Origin: Chaetoderma sp. LZ-2023a | Taxonomy: Eukaryota > Mollusca > Caudofoveata > Chaetodermatida > Chaetodermatidae | Length of the DNA stretch: 64,000 nt | Reading direction: 5' to 3' | Assembly: GCA_034401795.1 (NCBI GenBank) | Contig: CM067373.1 | Coordinates: 43,477,142 to 43,541,141 of the forward strand | In this document: piece by piece, positions 12,101 through 24,100 of the stretch | How the letters are laid out: each line of letters starts with the position of its first letter | Position numbering within the stretch: the stretch's first letter is position 1 | Translations under genes and position numbers: made by a program | Notes under the pieces: model-generated | What the model was told of the DNA's origin: nothing | What the model saw: only the letters and a program-made list of their open reading frames with translations | The model's database searches: none

Positions 12101-15100
12101 GTCCTGTAGTACATGGCACTTGTACGTAGAGAGCGTATAGGACATTGAGGTCAGTCGACTCTTCCTCCCAGGAAGGAGGGGGGGGAGCGCATATGACATT
12201 CGGTCATCTCTCATACATCGGTGGTGTTATCCGATGGTTAGTCAAATCCTGACTGTTTTTTCTTACAGTTTCAGAAGTTTAAGTGCCTTAAACGCAAAAA
12301 AGCGTATAGGGATGAGCTGGTCTTTTGACCTCGCCTCCCTCCCGCCAGATTCACTTTCGAATTCTGGCAATATCAAAAGTATTAGGGAGGTAAGTATACT
12401 CTTGAAGTGAAATAAACGAAATCTAGGATTTCTTTTTTCACGAGAGAGTTGATACTTACCTCCCTAGATACGGACCCGGCCTCTCCACCCCACAGAGGCT
12501 CGGTCTTCAGGCTCTTAATAGTTGCATGTGTGTCAGCCAATAATCTAGTCAGAGGAAGTGCTAGTCTGCGCATGCGCGGTGGTGGGGCTGGCATCCGCCA
12601 GACTACGCTCTGACTCCCTGCCCAGTAGGTGCACCTAACTGTTTTAAATCTGAGTGTTTATTGAGTGAAAGCCAATATTTAGCAATATCAAAAGTATTAG
12701 GGAGGTAAGTATCAACTCTCTCGTGAAAAAAGAAATCCTAGATTTCGTTTAGTACCCGTTAACTTTTAGTTTTAATTCGGGTACTCGGTTAATTTCTCGG
12801 TTCCTCTAAAGATGGATGCGTCCTTGGCCAAGATGGCGGCGCCCATGAATTATGTCTTGCTTGGCTTGGCATGTCTAGGCACTGTTTTCGCCGATTTTTA
12901 GCTCTTGCTTCATTGTCAAGGGTGTTTGTAGCGATCGGCGTTGTATTCTTGGTTGTTTAACGTTAGTTAACTGCTAAGTTGTGTTTTTTAATTTTCACTC
13001 AAAAAAGTTTCAAATATTTCCTGCCTAAAGGCTTGATTATCATTAATTTAAGAGAAAGTTAATGTTTTCTAAGTAATTCTTTTACTATCAAGTCGATTAT
13101 GCGTATTGCTCGTCATCGTTTGTCATGTGCAGCATTTTAATTCTTCTCTGTGTTCGCAGAAACCAAAGAACCAGAACACGTTGTGCCAGAAGTGCAACAA
13201 GTTCATGAAGCGCAAGTACTCAGGCCATCACTGTAGCGTGTGCGAAGGTAAGGTGGGAAGCCCATGTGATGTGTGCGCCAAGTGGTCGTCGGCGATGGTG
13301 GCAGAGTTTGATCGGGATCGACATGCGCGTCTGGAGAGGATCACGAGGGACATGGCGGCTAAGCTGGACCAGGCGTCTCTGAAGGGACTGGAAGGTCGTC
13401 TGAATGACCGCATGGATTCAGCTCTGGGCGTATGGGAGGCCCAGTATAAGGCTATGTTGAGTCTTCATTCCACGGTCCCATCGATGCAAGCTAGTGCAAG
13501 GCAACCCTTAGGTGGTCCGGCTAGTTCTGAGGAGGGTCAAGCACCTGCCCCTTCTCTGTCCTTCGCTCAAGAGCTGACGATAGAGGAGGAAGATCTTCTT
13601 ATGGAAGATTCCGGCATGCCGGATATTTCGATGACGGCAATGCCCAGTACTTCCCAGGGGTCTCCCTCGGGATTTGTACGGGTTTGCCAGGCGGATGGTG
13701 ATATCGACGTTCCGTCGGGTATTTTCCATCCGCTGTTTGTGCAACCAGAGGTGTCGGCGGAGCCGTGTTTTGCGGTTCCTGCCGGTATCCCGGCGGCTTT
13801 GGGTGCGGCTCCTATCGGAATGCCGTCACCTGCCGTAGGTAAAGCGGTCGTGGTCCCGACTCCCGTGCTGGAGCCGATGGACTGCGGAGAATCCGGGTCC
13901 GGCGATTCGTTGGATGCCGGTGCCGCTGGTAGTCGGGCTATGGATGTGCTCTGTGTTGGTAGAGTTGTGTCTCATAGCTCTCAGCGTGGATCGTTGGTGG
14001 CCCTCTAATCCAAGGGAGAGAGGGAGGATGAGAACGGAAGTTCTTTAATGGACGAGTCCGTTTTCTGCACCGAAGCTGAATGGGTGCAGGTCCTTGGATG
14101 GATGTCCGACCGTCTCGGGTTGGCATCTGATCTTGGATCTCAGCGCGATCCGGCGATGGAGCGGATGTCAGAGCGAGCGACTAGCGCTCTGTCAAGTGGC
14201 TCTTCTGCCATGCCAACACTCCCATTGGACACGCAGACTTCCGACATGCTGGAAGTTGCGGCATACCGTCTGGTTCAGCCGGAGTATGCATTGCCCAAGG
14301 CCCCGAAGGGGATAAGGAGTAGGGTCCATTTTCCGGAGCAGGCCTACCATCAGTATGCCCTGGTTCCACGGCTTTCCGTCGGGGAACGAGAGGCGCTGAA
14401 TAGGCCGTTGGCTGGGAAGGCTAAGAGGTGGTCTCGTCCTTTGGTTTCGCAGACCAATAAAGATCCGTTCAATGAGCTGACGCTCATTGAAGATGCGGCG
14501 AGGACAGCCATGGCTGCTCTCTCGCATGGATGTACCATCCTGCAGGGTATGCTGGCCTGCGCGGCGGAGGGTGGGCAGGTGCCAGAGGCTGCTCCCGGGG
14601 TTATTCGGGACACCATGCGCCTGTCTCAAGATTGCCTGGCCAGGGTGATCACCAGGACATTGGCAGAGCGACGGAGAATGGTTCTCGATTGTGTAGAACC
14701 AGGACCGGAGATGAGGGCTGCATTGTTTTCTGCGCCTTTCATCGGTCCAGGCTTGTTCGGCGGCTCGGCACGGCAAGCTCTCCAAGGTTGCATCAATGGT
14801 TGCGGAGCAAGAAGTGGTCGGCAAGTCGTGGAAGTCGACTAAGAGGACACAGCCGCAGCAGTCCTACCGGCAACATCGACAGGAGCAGCAGAGGCAGCGT
14901 CCAAGATCGCCCTTCCGTCCTTCTGGCCGTGATGCCCATAGGCCATCCGGATCACAAGGACCTGGCCGTTCGTCCTCATACAAGTCCTCTAATAAGAGGT
15001 CGTATAAGGATGACAAGAAGGGTGGCGGTTCGGGCCGCGGCGGTTACCGTAAGGATAACCGTGGCGGCGGTTCCGGACCGTCGTATTACAAGAAGCCGCG

Positions 15101-18100
15101 GGTTTCCGGCGGAACCAGATCCGGTGACGTTAGGAACGAATGGAGTCGAGAATCTTCACCCAAGCGATTTAGCGTCTTCTCGTGCAATCTTGACCGCCAG
15201 CTGTGTGCAGATTCCTTCCGTCGGAGGCAGGCTTCAACTGTTCCTAAGCCAATGGGAACAGGTCGTGCGCGATTGTTTAGTCTGTCAATGGATAAGAAAC
15301 GGCTATGATCCGGACTGGCTCATGCATCAATCGTTAGTTCCGTTTACATCGACTCCAATATGGACTCCCGTTCCAAGGGAATCAGATCGTCTAGACGCCA
15401 TTTGCTCAGAAATAGAATCTCTTCGTCAGAAGAATGCGATTCATCTAGTCCGCAATCAGTCTTCTCTGGGCTTCTATTCGATGATGTTCCTCGTTCCGAA
15501 GCGTACCGGAGGATGGAGACCAATTCTCAATCTCAAACCGTTGAACAAATTTGTTCTTTCTCCCAAGTTTCAGATGGAGACTGTAGCAGCGGTAATGACA
15601 GGGCTGAGAAAAGGCATGTGGGCAGTGTTGATAGATCTGAAGGATGCTTATTTTCATATTCCAATGTCGATTCCTTTTCAGAAATACCTTCGCTTTGCAT
15701 TCTAAGACAATGTTTGGGAATTCAATGCGCTTCCATTCGGCCTGACCACAGCTCCGAGGGTCTTCACCAAAGTGGTTCTCGCCATGACTTCTTTACTTCG
15801 CAGGAGAAACATAGCTGTTCGTACTTACATAGACGAATGGCTGCTAAAGGCGGTGAATCCAGTCACTCTGCGCAGCAATCTTCAGGTGGTCCTAGCCTTA
15901 TTAAAGGATCTAGGATGGATTGTGAATCTAGAGAAATCAGAATTGACTCCATCCCAGGAGTTTGTTTATCTGGGAATAATTTTCAATCTAAGGGTGGAGA
16001 GCAGAGTCAAGAGCCTGCTTGCAGTTTTGGAGTCGGTTTCTCTAGGAGCCTATCTGACGGCGCGCCAATTTCTCAGGATACTGGGTTTACTAGTATCTCT
16101 GGAGAAGGTGGTTCCATATGCGGCACTCAGGCGCAGGCCAATTCAGATGTATCTAATGTCATTCTGGTCTCAGAAAATGGATCCGTTATCTCTGAGGATA
16201 CCAGTAAAAGAACCATTGATATTCCACCTTCAATGGTGGTTATCGGAACAGAATCTCCTGCGAGGTGTTCCTCTACAACCTCCACAACCTCAGATGTCCA
16301 TCTTCACGGATGCATCGTTGACGGGTTGGGGAGCAGTATTGGACGGTCAGTCGGTGTCAGGGGAATGGGATCGGACCAATGCGCAGAAACATATCAATGT
16401 GCTCGAACTATTAGCGGTGGTATTGGCACTTCGAAAGTTCGAGAGTCTAATACAAGACAAGATTGTCCTAATAAGGACAGACAACTCAACAGTGGTGTCT
16501 TATTTCAACCGCCAGGGCGGGACGAGATCACCAGAGTTGTGTATGATGATTTGGAACCTTCTGCTGTGGTGCCAAGAGAGGAATGTTATTCTTCGGGCAG
16601 CACACATTCCAGGAAGATTGAACATCCTAGCGGATGCTCTCAGTCGAAGGACGGTTTGTCATCCGACGGAATGGCAGCTCAACCAGTCGGTAGCGGAGGT
16701 TCTATTCAAACAATGGGGCAAGCCAAATGTCGACCTGTTTGCGATGAATCAAAACACAAAAATGGTCACTTACGTGTCACCGATCCCAGACCCGCTAGCT
16801 CTAGCGGTAGACGCACTGGCGATAAGTTGGAAGGGAATATACGCGTATGCGTACCCTCCAACAATTCTCATCCCAAAAGTTCTGGCAAAGATAAGAGAGG
16901 GGGTGTGCCAAGTACTACTGATCGGCCCTTATTGGCCAGGCCCATCATGGTTTACGGATCAGCTGGACCTCCTGGTTTGCAATCCAATCCCTCTTCCAGA
17001 CAGAAGAGATCTAATCTCTCAGAACAAGGGTCTGTACCTTCACGACAGACCAGAAATCTTCAAATTGACTGCATGGATGTTATCAAGCAGCGTGCAATTG
17101 AGGGTGGCTTTTCTGAGCAAGCAGCGAAGTTTGTTGCTTCAGCCAGAAGAGGTTCAACCACGAAAACATATAATTATAGAATCAACAAATTTGCAGCGTG
17201 GTGTGAGGGAAGAGATATTAATCCCTTTTCTGCATCTGTTCAACACATAGCAGATTTTATCTGTCATTTATACGAAGTTGATAAACTTGTACCTTCAACC
17301 CTAGCAGCATATAAGTCTGCATTAGCTTCAGTCATTCCCAGTCTGGCCATTGAAGGAGTGGAGAATGACACCTTGAATGAAGTTATTAAAGGAATGAGCA
17401 ATCTGCGACCTAGACAGCCAATTCCTATCCCAGCATGGATTCTATCTCTTGTTCTACAGGTTTTAGGGCATGCTCCTTTTGAACCGATTAGATCTATTGA
17501 CATTAAACTGTTAACTATTAAATCAGTTTTCTTGGTTGCAGCAGCGTCGGCGAGAAGGAGAAGCGAAATACATGCGCTTTCTGTCGAACAAGACCGTTTT
17601 GTCATCACGGGTGAAGGTTTAAGACTACTTCCACGTCTGTTTCCTGGCAAAGAATCAGTCACTTAAATATCCAGGACAGCCGATCAATTTGCCAAGTTTA
17701 ATTAGACATGACCCAAACTCTTCTGCTTGGTGTCCTGTCAGATGTCTGAAAATGTATAAGAAACGTACTGATGAGTGGAGAGATGACCCAAAATCTCTGT
17801 GGTTATGTCTCAAAGCTCCTCATTTACGCGCCGCGAAAGATACTATTTCTCATTGGATAGTTGATGCTATTCAGATGTCGCACAAAATCGCTACAGGAAA
17901 GCAGATTGATCGTGCGAATGCCCATCAGGTCCGAGCACTAGCAGCATCATCGGCCCTTTATAAGGGTGTCTCATTAGAGGAGATGATGTCTGTAGTACAA
18001 TGGCATGCCGAGTCGTCATTCACTGATTTCTACCTTCGCCACTTCTCCAGCGCACTTAATCCGGTAGCCGTCACCAATTTATCGAATCTAAACTAAGCCA

Positions 18101-21100
18101 CGTCCGACCACTACTTCGCACACATCACAAAGTCTTCCACTTACACTGAACAATCGCTATGCACATGACTGAGTATGACCATGGATTGGGCCGAGCTCCT
18201 GTGATGAACAAGAAGAGATCAAGCACTCAAAATGGTGAGTGTTTACATTATTTAAGTGACTATAAATATGTTTACTTACAGTCGAAATACCAGCCTGCTT
18301 AGGTGATTAGTCTGGTACAAGAGTATACTTATCCTCTCAAACAGACATTAGACTCATTCCAATTTGAAAATCTAATCGATATACTGATGTTTTTTCAAAA
18401 TTAGAAGTTGTAGTAGCTTCTTTGCACTCTACTGGACTGGCCTAGCTGAGACTTGGGACTGACACGGGTCTGGTGGGTGTTGCATCCCCATTGACAGCAC
18501 TCTGAATTTGTGCGGACAAAAGAGGGGGGGAGCGCGCGGTCTAGACCATGGAAGTTTAGCACTCTATGAGTCAGATGGCAGAACCCAAGCGTATGCCAGG
18601 GTTCTAGTCTCTTCACAACCTTCTCTGTTGGATGGTGCTGGTTCGAGCCTCACCTCCTCCCACCGGCATTTCCTGGCTGTCGAAATCCGGAAATTTATCA
18701 TAATAGTACATCTGGTAAGTATTATTCGAAGTAGAATCAAAAAAGCATCCGCTTTTGTTTCTACGAGAATTCTTAATACTTACCAGATGTATTATGGCCC
18801 TACCTCAGCCGCCCCGCTGAGGTGAGGCTGAGCTGCTTTCGCTGTTTGCCAAGGCAAATATAAGATGAATCTGACTGTGATTGGGATTTGACTCGGTACC
18901 TGCGGCTATGGTAATTCCCGGACACAGTATGGGCAGGACCAGGAGAGTGCAGAGTTTTTAATTGTTTATTTTGAGCTAGACTAGATAATAGACATTATCA
19001 TAATAGTACATCTGGTAAGTATTAAGAATTCTCGTAGAAACAAGCGGATGCTTTTTTGAGTCTTTGATAGATTCACAATGTAATAAGCATTCTGGTGAAT
19101 GATTTAAACTAATTTGACTGCAAGTTGTTGCTACCATAGGCAACAATAGCTCTCAGTCAAAGTAGTTTTTAAAATCTCAACAGCCTATCTGTATAGTTAA
19201 TAGTTTTACTACCAAAGATAGAATACGATTACTAATCAGCATGATCGATGCCTATAGGATCCATACAATGTAGTTGATGGATCCAGAATTTTTCACGGTC
19301 CTTGCAGAATGTGGTTGCTTCCGTGCTATCAGGATCGTGACGTAATACTTCAATAATTCTGTATTTGACATCTCTGGTCCCATGGTTAGGAAGATTAAAA
19401 TGTTGGGCAACAGGTGTCTAATTGTCTAATCTGACTACAAAATCAATTCCAGTCACACACCCATGTGTAGCCACATCTGGAAAAGTATAAAAGGAAGGCC
19501 CAAACCGTGTTTTGGCATCCAGATTCAAACTGGCACCACAGTTCGCCTCAGGAACAGTAAGCAGAATCAAGCTTTTTGAAGAATTCAGGTTTCAAATTGA
19601 TTACAACATATAAAAAGTGGGCAGAGCGTAGTGAGAAATTGGCAGGACATAGCTAGACATGGACCCCTCTATTAGACTACATTGTCGTTACATGTAAATA
19701 TTTACCAATTGCTAACTGTCACTAGTGTCTCATGCTGTAAGAGGTATGGAAGATGACGTGTGTGCATTGTGAAAGGTCTGTTTCTGAAATATCTTGTTTT
19801 CGGCAGAACAGTTTTCAAAATGATCCTGAATTATTGTGCATGCAGCATTGCAGGAAACTAATATTCATCAGTACAATATCGATTGATTTCTTAACACATC
19901 ACTCTGGTGTCAAAATTTTTAATTTTTAAATTAAATTAAAAGACGAACTGGTGTTCATTTTTCAACAAATTTAGTAGGAGATGCTGTTGTCATAGACAGC
20001 AACATCTTCCACCAAAATTGTTGAAAAATGTAGACCAGTTTCTTTGCTATTGACACAGTAAAAGATAGAAAATTGACATCAGAGTGGTAAGGGTTAATGC
20101 AATATTACATCGTAGGATACTACTGGCTTATTCATTTGGTTTCCTCAACTTAAACCTTTTTGCAGTTTTATTGGTCAACTATTTTCAACGAATATTAAAT
20201 GAAATGGAATAAACTTGATTAAGTGATAAATATCTGTCTGAGCTCAGCTCGATCAATTTTCAGTTCCAAATTTTTATATGTTGTCACTCGCAAATCATAT
20301 GGAATTCTGGTATGAAAACTAACTTTCTATTCCTATGATGTTCTAGAAACATAGAAAGAAGTTGATTTTCCATAGCCTTTAATGGTTAAAGTTGATCAAG
20401 AATACCGAAATATGTGCTTATTGAATGTCCAATTTGCAGGCCAAGAGAAGAAAGATTATTTTTGAAATTTTACCACTGGAATAGAGGGGTCGAAAATAGT
20501 CTTCTCATGCCCTTCAAATGGACATTCCTCAAGACGAGTGCAGAGATGGTTTTGGCCAGCTTTGCCACGACTGTGTTAAACAAATAAAATCAGTTGGTTT
20601 GTCAATTCACCTTTCCAGGGTATCCATCCATAATCTGACCTCGTATGATGTCATAATCAGCTCAGCGCGTATGTGATGACGTCACAATCATTATGTCACA
20701 AAGGGTTCCATATAGACCGTCATCAAATCTCAAATAGTCCAACACGTTGTATGAATTGTATGTCTTTGTATTTCACTTCAAGAGTATACTTACCTCCCTA
20801 ATACTTTTGATATTGCTAAATATTGGCTTTCACTCAATAAACACTCAGATTTAAAACAGTTAGGTGCCCCTACTGGGCAGGGAGTCAGAGCGTAGTCTGG
20901 CGGATGCCAGCCCCACCACCGCGCATGCGCAGACTAGCACTACCTCTTTGCTAGATTATTGGCAAAGAGATCACACATGTTTTTTTGTTCAATAGCTTTT
21001 TCGCTCTCTTAAACTGTTTAAGTGGTGTTTGTTTGGAGTGTTAGTCACTTTTTTGGATGGCGGATAGGAATACGTCGCCACAGGAGGACGGAGGACCTTT

Positions 21101-24100
21101 AAATCAGGTGACTTCTAGTAAAATTAGCGAGTTTTCTTCCCGGTGTATTGTGTTTCCGGGACTCGCGTTTACCGTGATAAGCGCCTTGGTTGGTTGGGTT
21201 ATATCAACTCGGTGCTACCTAGGACTAATTTCTCTTTCTGTTTATGTCCACAGGTCTGTATGACGCTAGGTGGTGACGTCACAGTACCAGAGAATTAGTA
21301 TTCTCTCCACCATGGTTCCATTTCCTACTAACACTGTTAGGTTATCTAACCAAATGAAAAATTATGTCCAGTGAGTTGGAGGCCTGGTATAAAGGTCTTC
21401 TCACTTTGCCCTCTTGTTCCAATTCCTTCCCCATGAGGTGGAGAGAGTTAAGAGGCGTGCAGATGGTGGAGTTTCCGGTTCGTCACGTTGGATGGTTTGT
21501 CTATACAAAGTGTCAGGTATCTAGTTATTGATAATGTGGTGATGTTAATTATTGTAAACAATCAAAGGGAGATAATTAACATTTTTGCCAGTAAGGAGTT
21601 ATCTATATGTATCTGATGGTTGTGTAGTCGACTTATCCATTCAGCATACAATTCGTCTTTGCACTTGGATGTTTTGTTGGGATCGAATTTTTCCTGTCAC
21701 GGGATTAATGACGTCATAATCAGCTGGCTATGTATTTATTAGCAATTCAAGCGCTAGGCTGGTTTTTGATGTATATTGATCTTTATGATCGTTTTCCTTC
21801 TCCTTGAGTTGGATTGAGTTTCTAAGCTTAACTAGTTGCTCATACTCCTTGTCCTTTGCCCTGTTTCAGGGACCGGGTTGCGCGTCCTGTGGACGTTTTA
21901 TGCATGTGAAGTTCTGGCCGCATCTGTGTTATCGATGTAGCCCTTGTGGTCCATTGATTAATTGTGACATATGTAAGCACTGGGGGGGCGAGTTAATGTC
22001 CGAATTCTTGTGCTGCTTACAGGCGACGGACAAGGTGGTAGTGGAGGAGAAGAAGAAGAAGCGGAAACGAGAGGTTGTAAGTAAGAAGGGTAAGGGGAAG
22101 GTCTCGTCCGCGGTGGATATGGAGACCTTCCGGACCGAGATGTTGGGAGAGATGAAGAGGACAATAAAAGATTTGGTTCCAGGGTTGCTTCGTGGCATGC
22201 TTCCTGGACCAGATCCTTTATTGTCCTCATCATCGGCTTCGGAGCAGGTAATCCCCGCCTCTGGATCGATTTTCCTTAGTCCGCTTCCGTTGTCCGACGA
22301 TTCAGAGGTGGCCCCATTAGAGGGGGCGTTCCACGGCCCTGGCAGCAGGCTTATTGCCGCGCCGATAGGGGACCGTGGACGGTTGTCGCTGGAACCCGCT
22401 GGCTGCTTATCAGTCCAGGGGTATCCGCACGCCGCGGTGGCCAGTACCTCCTATGGCACCGTTCCTGGTCAGCCCGGGTTAGCTCTCTTTGCTGACCCGG
22501 GGTCTAATCTTTCTGACCAGGGTGATGAGGATTACCTGCTAGGGTCGCCGTCTGACGACGTGGACATGGATGAAGACGTTTGTGCACCCCTCGCGGGGAA
22601 TACAGGCGCTTTTTTCCACGGTATTACTCACCCTGGAGTAAGGTCCGCGGTTCAGGTGGTGGCCCAGGGCGCTGCTGATGGCCAGCGGTACCGCATACCT
22701 CGGCTTGCCGAGAGTGTAGCTGGTGCTGGCCGGGCCCGTGGTAGGGCTATATATACCCCGCGCTCTACCGCGGTGCCTGCTCCTGGTCAAACCAGTGATA
22801 TTCTCATGCCGGTGCTGTCAGGCCCGCATGTTTTCCCTGGCTTGCCAGGTGTATCAGCGTACCCGCCGTCAAGCTCTACTGCTTGCGCTCAGGAGGAAGA
22901 CGAAGGACCCCGTCTTGTAGAGCGCTCGCAGTTAGCCACGGAGGAGGATTGGTATGACGCTTGCCAGTGGTTGGTGAGCGTTAGGCCTGATCTGCCCGTG
23001 GAGCAGTCGGCTAGCCACCGTGTTCACACGCCGTGGTTAGCTGGGAAACCAACTGCTAACGCTATGCCTTCTCTGCCGCTGGCGGAGCATGTCGTTGACA
23101 TGTTCAAGGCGGCGGAGGCGTCCATTAACACGAGTGGACGTCTCGCGAAGGCCCCTCGCGAGGTGGCCAGGCGTTGTCGCATCGTGCCCCTGGACTACCA
23201 GCGGTACGGTGTGGTACCCAAGCCCAGCGTGGATGACCGCGCGGCTTTGGGTGAGGATACGCGGCCAGGATCCCGTTCTGACGCGGGGGTCTTGTGCGCG
23301 AACGCGTTGCGTTCGGCGAATACCGCGTTGCGTGATGCGGAGGAGAGTGGGAGGGCTTCGATTGCCGCTCTGTCCCACGTCTCCCAGCTGTTACAGGGGG
23401 TAGTAACGGCATCCGCATCGCGCCAGCCAGGCCCGCTCGCGGTCCAGCGAACCATCCAGGATGGTATTAACCTGGCGCTGGACTGTATGACGCGGGCGGT
23501 GACCAGGAGTGTCAGGGCAAGACGCACATTTGCCCTGGACAATCTGTGCCCGTCTCAGGACCTGTATAATAGGCTACTCCGTACGCCTATGACGGGTCCT
23601 GGTCTTTTTGGAGGTGAGGGATGTCGCCACCTCCAGGAGACGGTCACCCTGGTGAATAACCAGAGGGCGCTGCGCGAACAGTTTGAGGTACTGCGTCGTG
23701 CTAACGTTCGCGCCGCGGCCCCTGCGTATCGTCCCCTGCAGGCTCGAGGTGGTGCTGGCCAAGTCAGAGGCCAGCCGCCGTCGCAGCGCCGGCCTCGGCC
23801 GCGTGCGATTCGGCCAGCAGTGAGGGGGGCGCAGGCTCCTCAGCCGCCGTCAGCCAGGCAGCCGCCCGTGCACCGAGGTGCGCGCGGGGCGGGGCGGGTC
23901 GCGCGAGGATCTGGGCGTGGTTATCGTTCCTGACAGGGCGCTTACCGCGGTAAGGACCACGCCGGTGTGTATGGCGACGGAGACAGTGCCGCTCTTGCAT
24001 GCCTTGTGTCCACCGCGGTCCCTAGGTGGACCGGTGGGAGGCCGGCTAGCCGACCACATGCAAGAGTGGGAACGGTTAACTCAGGACCGTTTAGTCTTGC

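Larger units (their letters stand above)
5701..12751 (+). mobile_element. DIRS-type retrotransposon A1, nested in B1
   Basis: 7,051 bp, from TTTCACTTC to CGTTTA, inserted between GCTTCT and GTACCC of B1. The intact B2 shows the undisturbed site at about 33131-33142, so there is no target duplication. Gag and YR are open, but RT carries a 2-bp deletion near 9088. By shared variants it belongs with A3 rather than with A2/A4/A5. Bases 11834-12366 between the YR stop and the ICR are non-coding. Confidence 0.96.
5293..19059 (+). mobile_element. DIRS-type retrotransposon B1 (degenerate, split by A1)
   Basis: The element proper is 5293-5700 plus 12752-19059 (6,716 bp). Its start TTCTACTTCG and end GCTTTTTTGA match B2 exactly, and the ICR at 18695 reproduces the joined ends. 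Flanks TTATAT | GTCTTT rejoin into an R1 repeat with no duplication. The copy is dead: gag has a nonsense codon, a frameshift and a C-terminal deletion; RT has a stop and a YIDD-to-YIDE change; YR has a 2-bp deletion. A1 sits inside the presumed gag leader intron. Confidence 0.95.

Noticed and set aside
5701..12751. LTR retrotransposon (Gypsy-like) interpretation because of the RT-RNase H
   Set aside because: There are no direct LTRs, no aspartic protease and no DDE integrase. Ends are inverted, an ICR is present and a tyrosine recombinase follows RT.
14192..14824. Long minus-strand ORF (210 codons) opposite B1 gag, and many similar antisense ORFs opposite gag, RT and YR in every copy
   Set aside because: They mirror GC-rich coding DNA, have no motifs, no independent conservation and no promoter; treated as shadows.
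21977..22023. Possible 51-bp intron in A gag (TATGTAAGC.. to ..GCTTACAG)
   Set aside because: Both splice-like ends are good, but the enclosed codons (W..ELMSEF) align with WSSAMVAEF of family B gag, so the stretch is coding.
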